From: JAADDG01 sp964450755
Lineage (GTDB): Bacteria > Campylobacterota > Campylobacteria > Campylobacterales > JAADDG01
DNA: 41,435 nucleotides
NCBI GenBank assembly: GCA_964450755.1
Contig: CAYVDJ010000030.1
Coordinates: forward strand, 1 to 41,435
Reading direction: 5' to 3'
Below, in pieces: positions 1 through 7,276 of this stretch; the stretch's first letter is position 1, and the number at the start of each line of letters is the position of its first letter. Under the pieces are notes generated by a model. The model saw only the letters and a list, made by a program, of their open reading frames with translations. It was not told the DNA's origin and ran no database searches. Made by a program: the position numbers and the translations under genes.

Positions 1-139
1 TCACACTTGCTTAAATAATATTTTTAGTAAGTAAATAATTCTTTTATATGTGAACAATTTTTATCTTTATGAGTTATAATAGATCAATATAAAACTTATT
101 ACCCTTATCTTTGAATATCGGTAAAAAAGAGAAATTATA
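1..139. other. Non-coding stretch left of the inverted-repeat element
   Basis: This AT-rich segment has no convincing reading frame, tRNA or terminator. It is the left flank of the inverted-repeat element that starts at 140. It may contain the original promoter of nifS, displaced by the insertion, but I see no clear promoter hexamers in it. Confidence 0.5.
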
Positions 140-171
140 AACTGACCTTACGCACTATATCGTATTCATAG
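140..171 (+). repeat. Left terminal inverted repeat of the MITE-like element
   Basis: The sequence begins AACTGACCTTACGCACTATA and is the reverse complement of 378-409 with one mismatch at position 162. Confidence 0.9.
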
Positions 172-377
172 TAAAGAGAGAAAGCATCTAATGCAAGGCG
201 GTTGTTTTTTAGCATAGCCAAAGCTATGGTGAAAGACAACCAACGAAGCAGTAGGTACTTTATCTCTTTATCCGAAGGACGGTTTTATTGACACTCGATT
301 ACTTCGTTACTTTTAAGTCGCCATAGCTATGGCTATGACTCATAAAAGTGCCTCGTACTCAAATGTCACTAAAACCG

Positions 378-409
378 CTATGAATATGATATAGTGCGTA
401 AGGTCAGTT
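378..409 (-). repeat. Right terminal inverted repeat of the MITE-like element
   Basis: This is the mirror copy of 140-171 and ends GCGTAAGGTCAGTT. It contains TGATATAGT at 388-396, which resembles an extended -10 box reading toward nifS, so the element may supply or modify the nifS promoter (inference). Confidence 0.88.
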
Positions 410-433
410 AATAAAAAAACGGAGAAAAACGAA

Positions 434-1624
434 ATGAGAGTTTATTTGGATAATAACGCAACGACGATTGTCGATCCAAAAGTGAAAGAGGCGATGGAAC
501 CTTTCTTTTGCCAGTATTACGGAAATCCAAACTCCCTGCACTCTTTTGGCACAGAGACTCACCCTGCCATCAGATGTGCTATGGATCAGATCTATAACGG
601 AATCAATGCTCATGATGAAGATGATATTGTCATTACATCCTGCGCAACGGAAAGTAATAACTGGGTATTAAAAAGTATCTATCAAGATCATATTCTAAAC
701 GGTGAAAAAAACCATATCATAACAAGCGAAGTTGAACACCCCTCCATTATCGCCACATGCAGATATCTGGAGAGTCTGGGGGTTAAAGTTACCTATCTTC
801 CTATCAACAGTGAGGGCATTGTAGAAGCTCATACTTTAAAAGATTTTATAACCGATAAGACAGCTTTGGTCTCTATCATGTGGGCAAATAATGAAACCGG
901 TATGATATTTCCTGTAAAAGAGATGGCTGAGATTTGCAGACAAAAAGGGGTTTTGTTTCATACCGACGGAGTTCAGGCTATCGGTAAAATTCCTGTTGAT
1001 GTGCAGGAGATCGGGGCTGATTTTGTCTCTTTTTCAGCTCATAAATTTCACGGTCCAAAAGGAATAGGAGGACTTTTTATAAGAAGAGGTCTTAAATTGA
1101 CTCCTCTTTTTCACGGAGGTGAACATATGGGCGGTCTTAGAAGCGGAACTTTAAATGTACCGGGAATCGTTGCAATGGGTGAGGCGATGGAACTTGCGGT
1201 TAAAAATCTGGATATCGAAAAAAGTCAGGTGAGGAAACTAAGAGACAAACTTGAAGATGCCATTTTGGAACTTCCCGATACTTTTGTAGTAGGTTCAAGA
1301 GACAGAAGAACTCCAAACACCATCCTTGCCAGTATAAAAGGCGTAGAGGGTGAAGCGATGCTGTGGGATCTAAACAGAGCCGGGATAGCCGCAAGTACCG
1401 GAAGTGCCTGTGCGAGTGAAGACCTTGAGTCAAATCCTGTTATGGAAGCTATCGGAGCAGAAGCTGACCTTGCCCATACCGCCGTAAGGCTCAGTTTAAG
1501 CAGATTTACAACCGAAGAGGAGATAGATTATACAATCAAACATTTTAAAAAAGCGGTGGAAAGACTAAGAGCGATATCAAGTTCTTATGCCTATACGCCA
1601 AAAGAACATAAAAGCGGACTATAA
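434..1624 (+). CDS. nifS: Cysteine desulfurase NifS (class V aminotransferase)
   Basis: A PLP enzyme of 396 residues that takes sulfur from cysteine and passes it to the scaffold NifU for Fe-S cluster assembly in the cytoplasm. The start YLDNNATT is the family hallmark. The PLP lysine is K204 in SAHKFHGPKG, and the persulfide cysteine is C326 in STGSACASED, inside the short mobile loop of NifS-type enzymes. Length is normal. The start ATG follows a GGAG ribosome site nine bases upstream. nifU begins 13 bases after the stop, so the two are almost certainly co-transcribed. No other nif genes are nearby. In Campylobacterota this pair is the general Fe-S system rather than a nitrogenase system (family knowledge). 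Confidence 0.96.
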   Translation: MRVYLDNNATTIVDPKVKEAMEPFFCQYYGNPNSLHSFGTETHPAIRCAMDQIYNGINAHDEDDIVITSCATESNNWVLKSIYQDHILNGEKNHIITSEVEHPSIIATCRYLESLGVKVTYLPINSEGIVEAHTLKDFITDKTALVSIMWANNETGMIFPVKEMAEICRQKGVLFHTDGVQAIGKIPVDVQEIGADFVSFSAHKFHGPKGIGGLFIRRGLKLTPLFHGGEHMGGLRSGTLNVPGIVAMGEAMELAVKNLDIEKSQVRKLRDKLEDAILELPDTFVVGSRDRRTPNTILASIKGVEGEAMLWDLNRAGIAASTGSACASEDLESNPVMEAIGAEADLAHTAVRLSLSRFTTEEEIDYTIKHFKKAVERLRAISSSYAYTPKEHKSGL

Positions 1625-1637
1625 GGAGAATAAAAAT

Positions 1638-2612
1638 ATGGCTAAAAATGATCTATTGGGAGGTTCTATCTGGGAACAATACTCAAACAAAGTTCAAGAG
1701 AGAATGAACAATCCTAAAAATATGGGAGAGATAACGGAAGAAGAGGCGATGAAAATGGGCGGTGAGCTTATCGTTGCCGATTTCGGAGCCGAAAGCTGTG
1801 GAGATGCAGTCAGACTTTATTGGGTAGTGGATCCAAAAACAGATAAAATACTTGATGCAAAATTTAAAAGTTTCGGATGCGGTACGGCAATAGCAAGTTC
1901 AGATACGATGGTGGAGCTTTGCAAAGGCAAAAGTGTTGATGAAGCGGTAAAAATAACAAATATCGATGTTGAAAAAGCGATGAGAGACGATCCCGATACT
2001 CCCGCCGTTCCTCCCCAAAAAATGCACTGTTCGGTAATGGCTTATGATGTTATAAAAAGAGCTGCCGCACAATATAAAGGGGTGGATGAAGAGAGTTTTG
2101 AAGATGAAATCATCGTTTGCGAATGCGCAAGAGTCTCTCTTGGAACGATAAAAGAGGTTATAAAGATAAATGATCTAAAAACGGTTGAAGAGATAACAGA
2201 CTATACAAAAGCGGGAGCATTTTGCAAATCCTGCATAAAACCCGGAGGTCACGAACAAAGAGAGTATTATCTTGTGGATATTTTGGAGCAGACAAGAGCC
2301 GAAATGCAATCTGAAAAACTAAAAAGTGAAGAAAAAAGCGGCGATGAAAAAGCCTTTGCTGATATGACAATCGTTCAAAAACTAAAAGCCGTCGAAGATG
2401 TGATAGATGCCGACATAAGACCCATGCTCGTAATGGACGGCGGAAATCTTGAGATACTCGATATCAAAGAAAACGGCGGACATATCGATATCTATATCAG
2501 ATATCTCGGAGCCTGTTCAGGTTGCGCAAGTAGTGCAACAGGAACACTTTATGCGATAGAGACAATTTTAAAAGACAAACTGGATGAAAACATAAGAGTA
2601 CTCCCTATATAA
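1638..2612 (+). CDS. nifU: Fe-S cluster scaffold protein NifU
   Basis: The scaffold partner of NifS, 324 residues with the full three-domain NifU architecture. An IscU-like N domain has cysteines C54, C81 and C131. A central permanent [2Fe-2S] domain (BFD-like fer2) has C161, C163, C196 and C199. A C-terminal Nfu domain has C293-x-x-C296 in LGACSGCASS. An in-frame codon at 1587 would extend the protein back into nifS, but the ATG at 1638 has AAGGAG at 1623-1628 and gives the normal N-terminus, so it is preferred. A charged linker (about 222-243) separates the last two domains. An inverted repeat that may be a terminator follows at 2619. Confidence 0.96.
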   Translation: MAKNDLLGGSIWEQYSNKVQERMNNPKNMGEITEEEAMKMGGELIVADFGAESCGDAVRLYWVVDPKTDKILDAKFKSFGCGTAIASSDTMVELCKGKSVDEAVKITNIDVEKAMRDDPDTPAVPPQKMHCSVMAYDVIKRAAAQYKGVDEESFEDEIIVCECARVSLGTIKEVIKINDLKTVEEITDYTKAGAFCKSCIKPGGHEQREYYLVDILEQTRAEMQSEKLKSEEKSGDEKAFADMTIVQKLKAVEDVIDADIRPMLVMDGGNLEILDIKENGGHIDIYIRYLGACSGCASSATGTLYAIETILKDKLDENIRVLPI

Positions 2613-2618
2613 TATTAC

Positions 2619-2651
2619 GATTTCCGAAACCTTAAAAAGATTTCGGAAATC
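2619..2651 (+). terminator. Inverted repeat after nifU, likely terminator
   Basis: GATTTCCGAAA (2619-2629) pairs perfectly with TTTCGGAAATC (2641-2651) around an 11-base loop, starting seven bases after the nifU stop. The downstream AATTTATCT is only a weak U-tract, so termination may be partial. Confidence 0.6.
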
Positions 2652-2762
2652 AATTTATCTCATTAGTACTTTCAACTTTTGGTAAAAACCAATATTAAAA
2701 AAGTAAAGAATTCATATCTTCTAAAAATTTACATTTTAAGCACCTATCAATATTAGTAGTGT

Positions 2763-2768
2763 TATAAT
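2763..2768 (+). promoter_or_regulatory. Putative -10 box for the ClC gene
   Basis: A perfect TATAAT sits 22 bases before the chosen ATG. No good -35 hexamer is visible at the usual distance. Transcription would begin close to the TTG at 2772, which argues against that codon as the start. Confidence 0.5.
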
Positions 2769-2789
2769 TTCTTGCAAAAAAGAGATAAT

Positions 2790-4250
2790 ATGTATAAACA
2801 TATCACTGAACAAACGGCTATTTTTGCAAGTGTATTCAAATGGGTTTTCCTTTCTGCTTTTGTCGGATTGATTATAGGCGGACTGATTACGGAATTTTTA
2901 AATATTTTAAAATACGCTGAACATTATCAAACTTCTTTATCTTTTCCTTACTACTATATGCTTCCTTTTGCATTGGTATTTACCGTTTGGATAGTAAAAA
3001 CTTTTGCTCCCACCGCAAGTGGTCACGGCACGGAAAAAGTCATAGAAGCCATACACAAAAACAGCGGAAAAATAAAATTATCTGTTATCCCTGTAAAACT
3101 TACTGCAACAGTTTTGACAATTTTTGCAGGAGGTTCTGTGGGAAAAGAGGGACCCGGTGCCCAAATAGGCGCAGGTATGGCATCTTTTTTATCCGACCTT
3201 TTCAGATTCAGTAACAAGGATAGAAGAAAATTTGTTATATGCGGTATCAGTGCCGGTTTTGCAGCTGTATTTGGTACTCCTATCGCAGGAGCAATATTTG
3301 GAGTGGAAGTACTTATCATCGGTGTTATTATGTATGATGTACTTTTACCATCTTTTATCGCAGGATTTACCGCTTTTACCACGGCAAGGTTTTTGGGAGT
3401 AACCTATACTTATTATGATGTTCATTTTTATCATGATGTCTCTTTAAATCTTCCTCTTATTTTAAAAGTCGTAATAGCCGGACTTTTTTTCGGATTGGTA
3501 GCAAACCTGATGATTTCCACCATCAGGGAAATAGAGAGATTTATAAAAAGAATGAATAAAAAGATAAATCACTACATCGTTACTTTTTTGGGAGGTTTGA
3601 TTCTGGTGGGATTGACTTTTCTTTTCTCTACAAGATATCTGGGACTTGGTTTTGATACAATTCAAAACTGTTTATATCCCGATCCCTATTTTTCACATGG
3701 AATCCCATGGTATGCCTTTTTACTGAAAACTCTTTTTACATCTATAACTTTAGGAATAGGAGGAAGCGGAGGAATCATAACACCTGTTTTTTATATAGGA
3801 GCTACCAGCGGTCATCTTTTCGGTCAATTTGCAGGAGATCATATTACACTTTTTGCAGCTTTGGGATTTGTAAGCGTACTGGCAGGAGCCACTAACGCCC
3901 CTATTGCATCCATCATTATGGCCGTAGAACTTTTTGGCTTGGATATTGCCCACTATGCCGCACTTTCAGCCGTTATAGCTTTTTTGATCACAGGACACAG
4001 AAGCGTTTTCCCTTCTCAGATACTGGCTTTTAGAAAATCCGATCTTTTGGATGTTGAAATGGGAAAGGAGATAGAACACACCCACATAAAAAACTCCTCT
4101 TTTTTATCAAAACTAAAACCCACAAAAATACAAAAAAGATATAAAATTCTTTCAAGATGGAGAGAAAATCAAAGGAAGAAAAAAGACAGGAGAAAAGAAG
4201 AGAGAAGAAAACTCAAAGACAGAAGAAAGAAAAACAGAAGGGGATTATAA
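2790..4250 (+). CDS. ClC-family chloride channel or transporter with basic tail
   Basis: A multi-pass inner-membrane protein of 486 residues in the voltage-gated chloride channel (ClC) family. The gating glutamate is E120 in GSVGKEGPGAQIG, matching the GREGP signature, and GGIITP replaces GIFAP in the second half. Two deviations stand out. The first anion motif, usually GSGIP, reads SGHGT at 77-81. The position expected to hold the proton glutamate (second E of IIEE in E. coli ClcA) appears to be V in FGVEVLII. It may thus be an anion channel rather than a 2Cl-/H+ exchanger (inference). The last ~50 residues form a strikingly Lys/Arg-rich cytoplasmic tail. The start was moved from an in-frame TTG at 2772 to the ATG at 2790 because of the promoter position. 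Confidence 0.9.
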   Translation: MYKHITEQTAIFASVFKWVFLSAFVGLIIGGLITEFLNILKYAEHYQTSLSFPYYYMLPFALVFTVWIVKTFAPTASGHGTEKVIEAIHKNSGKIKLSVIPVKLTATVLTIFAGGSVGKEGPGAQIGAGMASFLSDLFRFSNKDRRKFVICGISAGFAAVFGTPIAGAIFGVEVLIIGVIMYDVLLPSFIAGFTAFTTARFLGVTYTYYDVHFYHDVSLNLPLILKVVIAGLFFGLVANLMISTIREIERFIKRMNKKINHYIVTFLGGLILVGLTFLFSTRYLGLGFDTIQNCLYPDPYFSHGIPWYAFLLKTLFTSITLGIGGSGGIITPVFYIGATSGHLFGQFAGDHITLFAALGFVSVLAGATNAPIASIIMAVELFGLDIAHYAALSAVIAFLITGHRSVFPSQILAFRKSDLLDVEMGKEIEHTHIKNSSFLSKLKPTKIQKRYKILSRWRENQRKKKDRRKEERRKLKDRRKKNRRGL

Positions 4251-4293
4251 AAATTTCTCTCATCAAGAAAACATTTTTTAAAATTAATTAAGA

Positions 4294-4299
4294 TAAAAT
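4294..4299 (+). promoter_or_regulatory. Putative -10 box for the glutamate mutase operon
   Basis: TAAAAT in the AT-rich 79-base gap upstream of glmS. The gap is too short for a cobalamin riboswitch, and I see no B12-box-like sequence. Confidence 0.35.
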
Positions 4300-4329
4300 A
4301 GCACAATTTATTTTTTTAGGCAAAAAGTT

Positions 4330-4737
4330 ATGAAAGTTGTTACCGGTGTTGTTGGAAACGATATTCATGTCGTGGCAAACAGATTGATAGAGATCTCTTT
4401 GAAAGAGAGAGGATTTGAGGTTTTTAATCTCGGAGTTAATACATACCTTGAAGAATTTGTGGATGCGGTTATCGAAACCGATGCAGATGTTCTTTTGATA
4501 TCTTCTCTAAACGGAGAGGCAGAAGGTTGGTGCAGGGATCTGCTCTTTTTTAAACAAAAGTTTGATCTAAAAGGGGTAACTTTTGCGATAGGGGGAAATC
4601 TTGGTGTCGGAGAGACAAACGCACAGGAGATAATCCCAAAATACAAAGCATACGGTTTTGATCTGGTCTTTCATCAGGTTGATCTCAATGAGGGACTAGA
4701 CAGCTTGGAAAATTATTTAAAAAAGATAAAAAGATGA
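4330..4737 (+). CDS. glmS: Glutamate mutase sigma subunit (B12-binding)
   Basis: The small cobalamin-binding subunit of glutamate (methylaspartate) mutase, 135 residues, close to the 137 of the clostridial protein. It forms a Rossmann-like B12 domain that binds adenosylcobalamin base-off through histidine H13. The motif DxHxxG reads D11-I-H13-V-V-A16, so the usual glycine is alanine. SSLNGEAEG (residues 57-65) and GGNLGVGE (residues 91-98) match the other cobalamin-tail-binding segments of the family. It is the first gene of a five-gene plus-strand operon and overlaps glmE by ATGA. With GlmE it would interconvert L-glutamate and (2S,3S)-3-methylaspartate by a radical carbon-skeleton rearrangement (family knowledge). 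Confidence 0.93.
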   Translation: MKVVTGVVGNDIHVVANRLIEISLKERGFEVFNLGVNTYLEEFVDAVIETDADVLLISSLNGEAEGWCRDLLFFKQKFDLKGVTFAIGGNLGVGETNAQEIIPKYKAYGFDLVFHQVDLNEGLDSLENYLKKIKR

Positions 4738-6098
4738 GTTTACTGCAACGAGAACGAGAAGCGATAGTAAGAAACGAATATGTGGATGATTTTGATTTTG
4801 ACGAGATTGAGGAGTTTGTCAAAAATGCGGACAAAAGACTCTTTATCTCCCACAAATACAGACACAAAACCCACCTTTTGGCACAGCCAAGAGGCGGTTT
4901 TCCCACTTATGAGAAGATGTTCGAGCTATACAGAGAGTTTCAAAAAGTAGATACCGATGTTTTTCCTCTTACGATAGACAGCCATACAAGGCTTAACGAC
5001 TATGCAAGTGCAAAAAAGATGCTTTTGCTCTCAGAAGAAAACGAAGTTGATATGCTAAACGGCTATCCTCTTATCAACCACGGTTACAGAACCACAAGAG
5101 AGATGATAACCCATTTCAATACTCCAATAAGCTTAAGACACGGAACACCCGATGCAAGACTTTTGGTAGAGATGGCTTTGGCTTCAGGGATATTTGAGAT
5201 AGAGGGAGGTCCTATAACCTATCTTCTCCCCTATTCAAAAAACTTTCCTTTGGACAAAGCCTTTTTGTACTGGAAATATGTAGAAAAAATCTGCGCCAAA
5301 TATTCCACCCTAAACGAGCCGATAAACAGAGAATCTTTTGGAGCATTAACCGCTACGATGGTACATCCTGCCATTACGATCGTCATACAGTTGGCGGAGA
5401 TGCTTTTATCAATGGAAGAAGGGGTTAAATCCTTTTCGGTCAGTTTTGCACAGTCTGGATCGCTCAATCAGGATATCGTAACTTCAAATGTCATAAAAGC
5501 ATTATCAAGAAAATATGCCGATAAATTCGGTTATAAAGATACGATGATAAATCTGGTTTTTCACCAATGGATGGGCGCATTTCCCTATAACAAAGAGTTT
5601 TCAGCAACTCTTATAGATATGAGTACTTTTATAGCTTTGCTTGTAGGAGCGGACAAGATCATCACAAAAACAAAAGAGGAGGCTCTTGGTATCCCCACCA
5701 AAGAGGCAAATGCCGCCGCCGTTGCAAATACAAAATATATGATAAGAGTACTTCAGGGATTACCGAAAATAAAAGATGAAGAGGAAGAGGAGATACTGAC
5801 CGAAGAAGTTGAGAGCATAATGGAAGCCATCTTTAACGATCCTGCCGATACTCTTTGGAGAAAAGTTTTAAACTCCATCAAAAAAGGGATCATAGATGTT
5901 CCCTTTTCACCGCATATCATAAACAATAACGAGGTCATAACCGTAAGAGATCCCTCCAATGCCATAAGAATCATCCAAAGGGGAAATCTTCCTATCAGTG
6001 ATCGCTGTTTTGAGTATGAGAAATCAAAACTGAAAGTCGGCAAAGACAAAAAAGAGGTTGTAGATAAAATAATAAAAGATATAGGAATTATGCAATGA
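4734..6098 (+). CDS. glmE: Glutamate mutase epsilon (catalytic) subunit
   Basis: The catalytic TIM-barrel subunit of B12-dependent glutamate mutase, 454 residues against 483 in Clostridium cochlearium, the difference lying mainly at the termini. All substrate-binding residues known from the clostridial structure appear at matching spacing: R53 in AQPRGG, R86 in TRLNDY, R135 in LRHGTPDARL, E157 in IEGGPITY, and Y163 and Y167. INRESFGALT, VFHQWMG and LGIPTKEAN are also conserved. The active site therefore looks intact. The gene overlaps glmS upstream and the MutL-like gene downstream by four bases each, which implies translational coupling. No methylaspartate ammonia-lyase gene lies beside it, unlike clostridial fermentation clusters. 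Confidence 0.95.
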   Translation: MSLLQREREAIVRNEYVDDFDFDEIEEFVKNADKRLFISHKYRHKTHLLAQPRGGFPTYEKMFELYREFQKVDTDVFPLTIDSHTRLNDYASAKKMLLLSEENEVDMLNGYPLINHGYRTTREMITHFNTPISLRHGTPDARLLVEMALASGIFEIEGGPITYLLPYSKNFPLDKAFLYWKYVEKICAKYSTLNEPINRESFGALTATMVHPAITIVIQLAEMLLSMEEGVKSFSVSFAQSGSLNQDIVTSNVIKALSRKYADKFGYKDTMINLVFHQWMGAFPYNKEFSATLIDMSTFIALLVGADKIITKTKEEALGIPTKEANAAAVANTKYMIRVLQGLPKIKDEEEEEILTEEVESIMEAIFNDPADTLWRKVLNSIKKGIIDVPFSPHIINNNEVITVRDPSNAIRIIQRGNLPISDRCFEYEKSKLKVGKDKKEVVDKIIKDIGIMQ

Positions 6099-7273
6099 GC
6101 AAACTGCTTATAGATGTCGGAAGCACATATTTTAAAATAAGTGCAAATGGAGATATAAATCAATACTTTAGAAACTTTGATAAAGATATCAGCGATGATC
6201 TTTTGGATACATGTTCATCTGTCGTATCAAAATACAAAAAAGAGGATATCTATATATGCAGCTCTGCAAACGGCGGTTTGAGTACGCTTATCATCGGACT
6301 TACTAACTCTTTCAGCCTAAACTATGCCAAACATATCGCCTACAATTCGGGAATAAATATCATCGATACAGTTTTATACCAAAATATCGAAGAATACACT
6401 CCGCCTTTTGAGATCATCGATGTTGTTATCATCGTGGGTGGAATCGACAGTGTCAAAAATATTTTTGACAAAAGGCTGATTGATTATCTTGAGGGAGTCA
6501 ATTACCGAAATATTGTCTATGTCGGCAGCAAAGCAAATGAGGAGTTTTTAAAAGACAATATCCCCTCTTTGAAAGTGCTTGACAATATCATCACAAACAA
6601 ACTTCAGATATATGAAAATGAGTTAAAAGAGTATCTGACAAATCTTTATCAGGCCGATATCGTAGGAAGAGAAGATATCAAACATCTTTACAAACTGACG
6701 GCAAATCAGATATTTTCAACTCCCTATATCGTAAACAGAGCGCTTCCTTATGTGAGAGAAAGGCTCTCTGCGGTAGATCCTTTTATCGTAATAGATATCG
6801 GAGGGGCTACCACCGATATTCATTACAGCAGGGATCTTGTAGCCGAAAATGTGGTGATGGAGAGTGAATATGACAGGCTTGTTTTTAAAAAACTCGGAGT
6901 TTACAAATCAAGAGAGAGTCTGGTTTTCAGTGCCAAAAACAATGAATTTGTTTATGAACTGCTCTCATATCTGAATGTTACCGAAAATATTTTGGAAGAG
7001 AACAGCGAACACTCTCTTAGAATCTTGATGCAACTTGCCATATTTTTGGTTTTGTATAAAGTTTCAAAACATCATGAACTCTATATCGATCTAAAACTCG
7101 AAAGACTCAAAAGTATCGTTCTTACAGGCGGTATAACAAAAGTGTTAAGTTATGAAGAGATGGAGGAGATAATCCACTTTTTTTATAAAAAGATATTAAA
7201 CTATCACAATATTCCGACGATCATAATGGATAAGAGTTACGAAATATGGACGCTTGGAATGATGAAGGGATAA
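6095..7273 (+). CDS. mutL: MutL-like glutamate mutase reactivase (ASKHA ATPase)
   Basis: A protein of 392 residues, related to the MutL protein found between or beside glutamate mutase subunits. It is thought to act as an ATP-driven chaperone that swaps damaged cobalamin in the mutase, and it is unrelated to the DNA mismatch-repair MutL. It has the actin/Hsp70 fold signatures: the first phosphate loop DVGSTYFKIS at residues 7-16, a second one in VIDIGGATTDIHY near 230-242, and an adenosine-type motif IVLTGGITKVL near 345. It is shorter than the ~460 residues I expect for the family. Position between glmE and the ligase, with overlaps, supports the link to the mutase. Confidence 0.85.
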   Translation: MSKLLIDVGSTYFKISANGDINQYFRNFDKDISDDLLDTCSSVVSKYKKEDIYICSSANGGLSTLIIGLTNSFSLNYAKHIAYNSGINIIDTVLYQNIEEYTPPFEIIDVVIIVGGIDSVKNIFDKRLIDYLEGVNYRNIVYVGSKANEEFLKDNIPSLKVLDNIITNKLQIYENELKEYLTNLYQADIVGREDIKHLYKLTANQIFSTPYIVNRALPYVRERLSAVDPFIVIDIGGATTDIHYSRDLVAENVVMESEYDRLVFKKLGVYKSRESLVFSAKNNEFVYELLSYLNVTENILEENSEHSLRILMQLAIFLVLYKVSKHHELYIDLKLERLKSIVLTGGITKVLSYEEMEEIIHFFYKKILNYHNIPTIIMDKSYEIWTLGMMKG

Positions 7274-7276
7274 AAA

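Larger units (their letters stand above)
140..409. mobile_element. 270-bp MITE-like element with terminal inverted repeats
   Basis: Bases 140-171 and 378-409 are inverted repeats of 32 bp with one mismatch (G162 opposite T387, a wobble in plus-strand RNA). Inside, 173-218 pairs imperfectly with 223-269, and 280-327 pairs imperfectly with 332-377. The whole element can therefore fold as a three-way junction: one long stem and two hairpins whose loops are formed by CATAGC/GCTATG sequences. It has no open reading frame. Length, terminal repeats and lack of coding capacity fit a miniature inverted-repeat transposable element (MITE) or a structured intergenic repeat. A clean target-site duplication is not visible, although TA lies close to both ends. 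I do not recognise the family. Confidence 0.75.

Noticed and set aside
140..409. CRISPR array or integron attachment site as explanation of the repeats
   Set aside because: There are no regularly spaced direct repeats or spacers, and no integrase or core-site motif. The symmetry is inverted and nested.
1587..1637. N-terminal extension of NifU starting inside nifS
   Set aside because: The ATG at 1638 has AAGGAG at the right distance and gives the family N-terminus. The extension is out-of-frame overlap with nifS.
2987..3953. Several reading frames on both strands inside the ClC gene
   Set aside because: They are low-complexity, motif-free shadows of the ClC coding sequence.
4251..4329. Possible cobalamin riboswitch ahead of the B12-dependent mutase operon
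   Set aside because: The gap is only 79 bases, shorter than a B12 riboswitch, and has no B12-box-like sequence.
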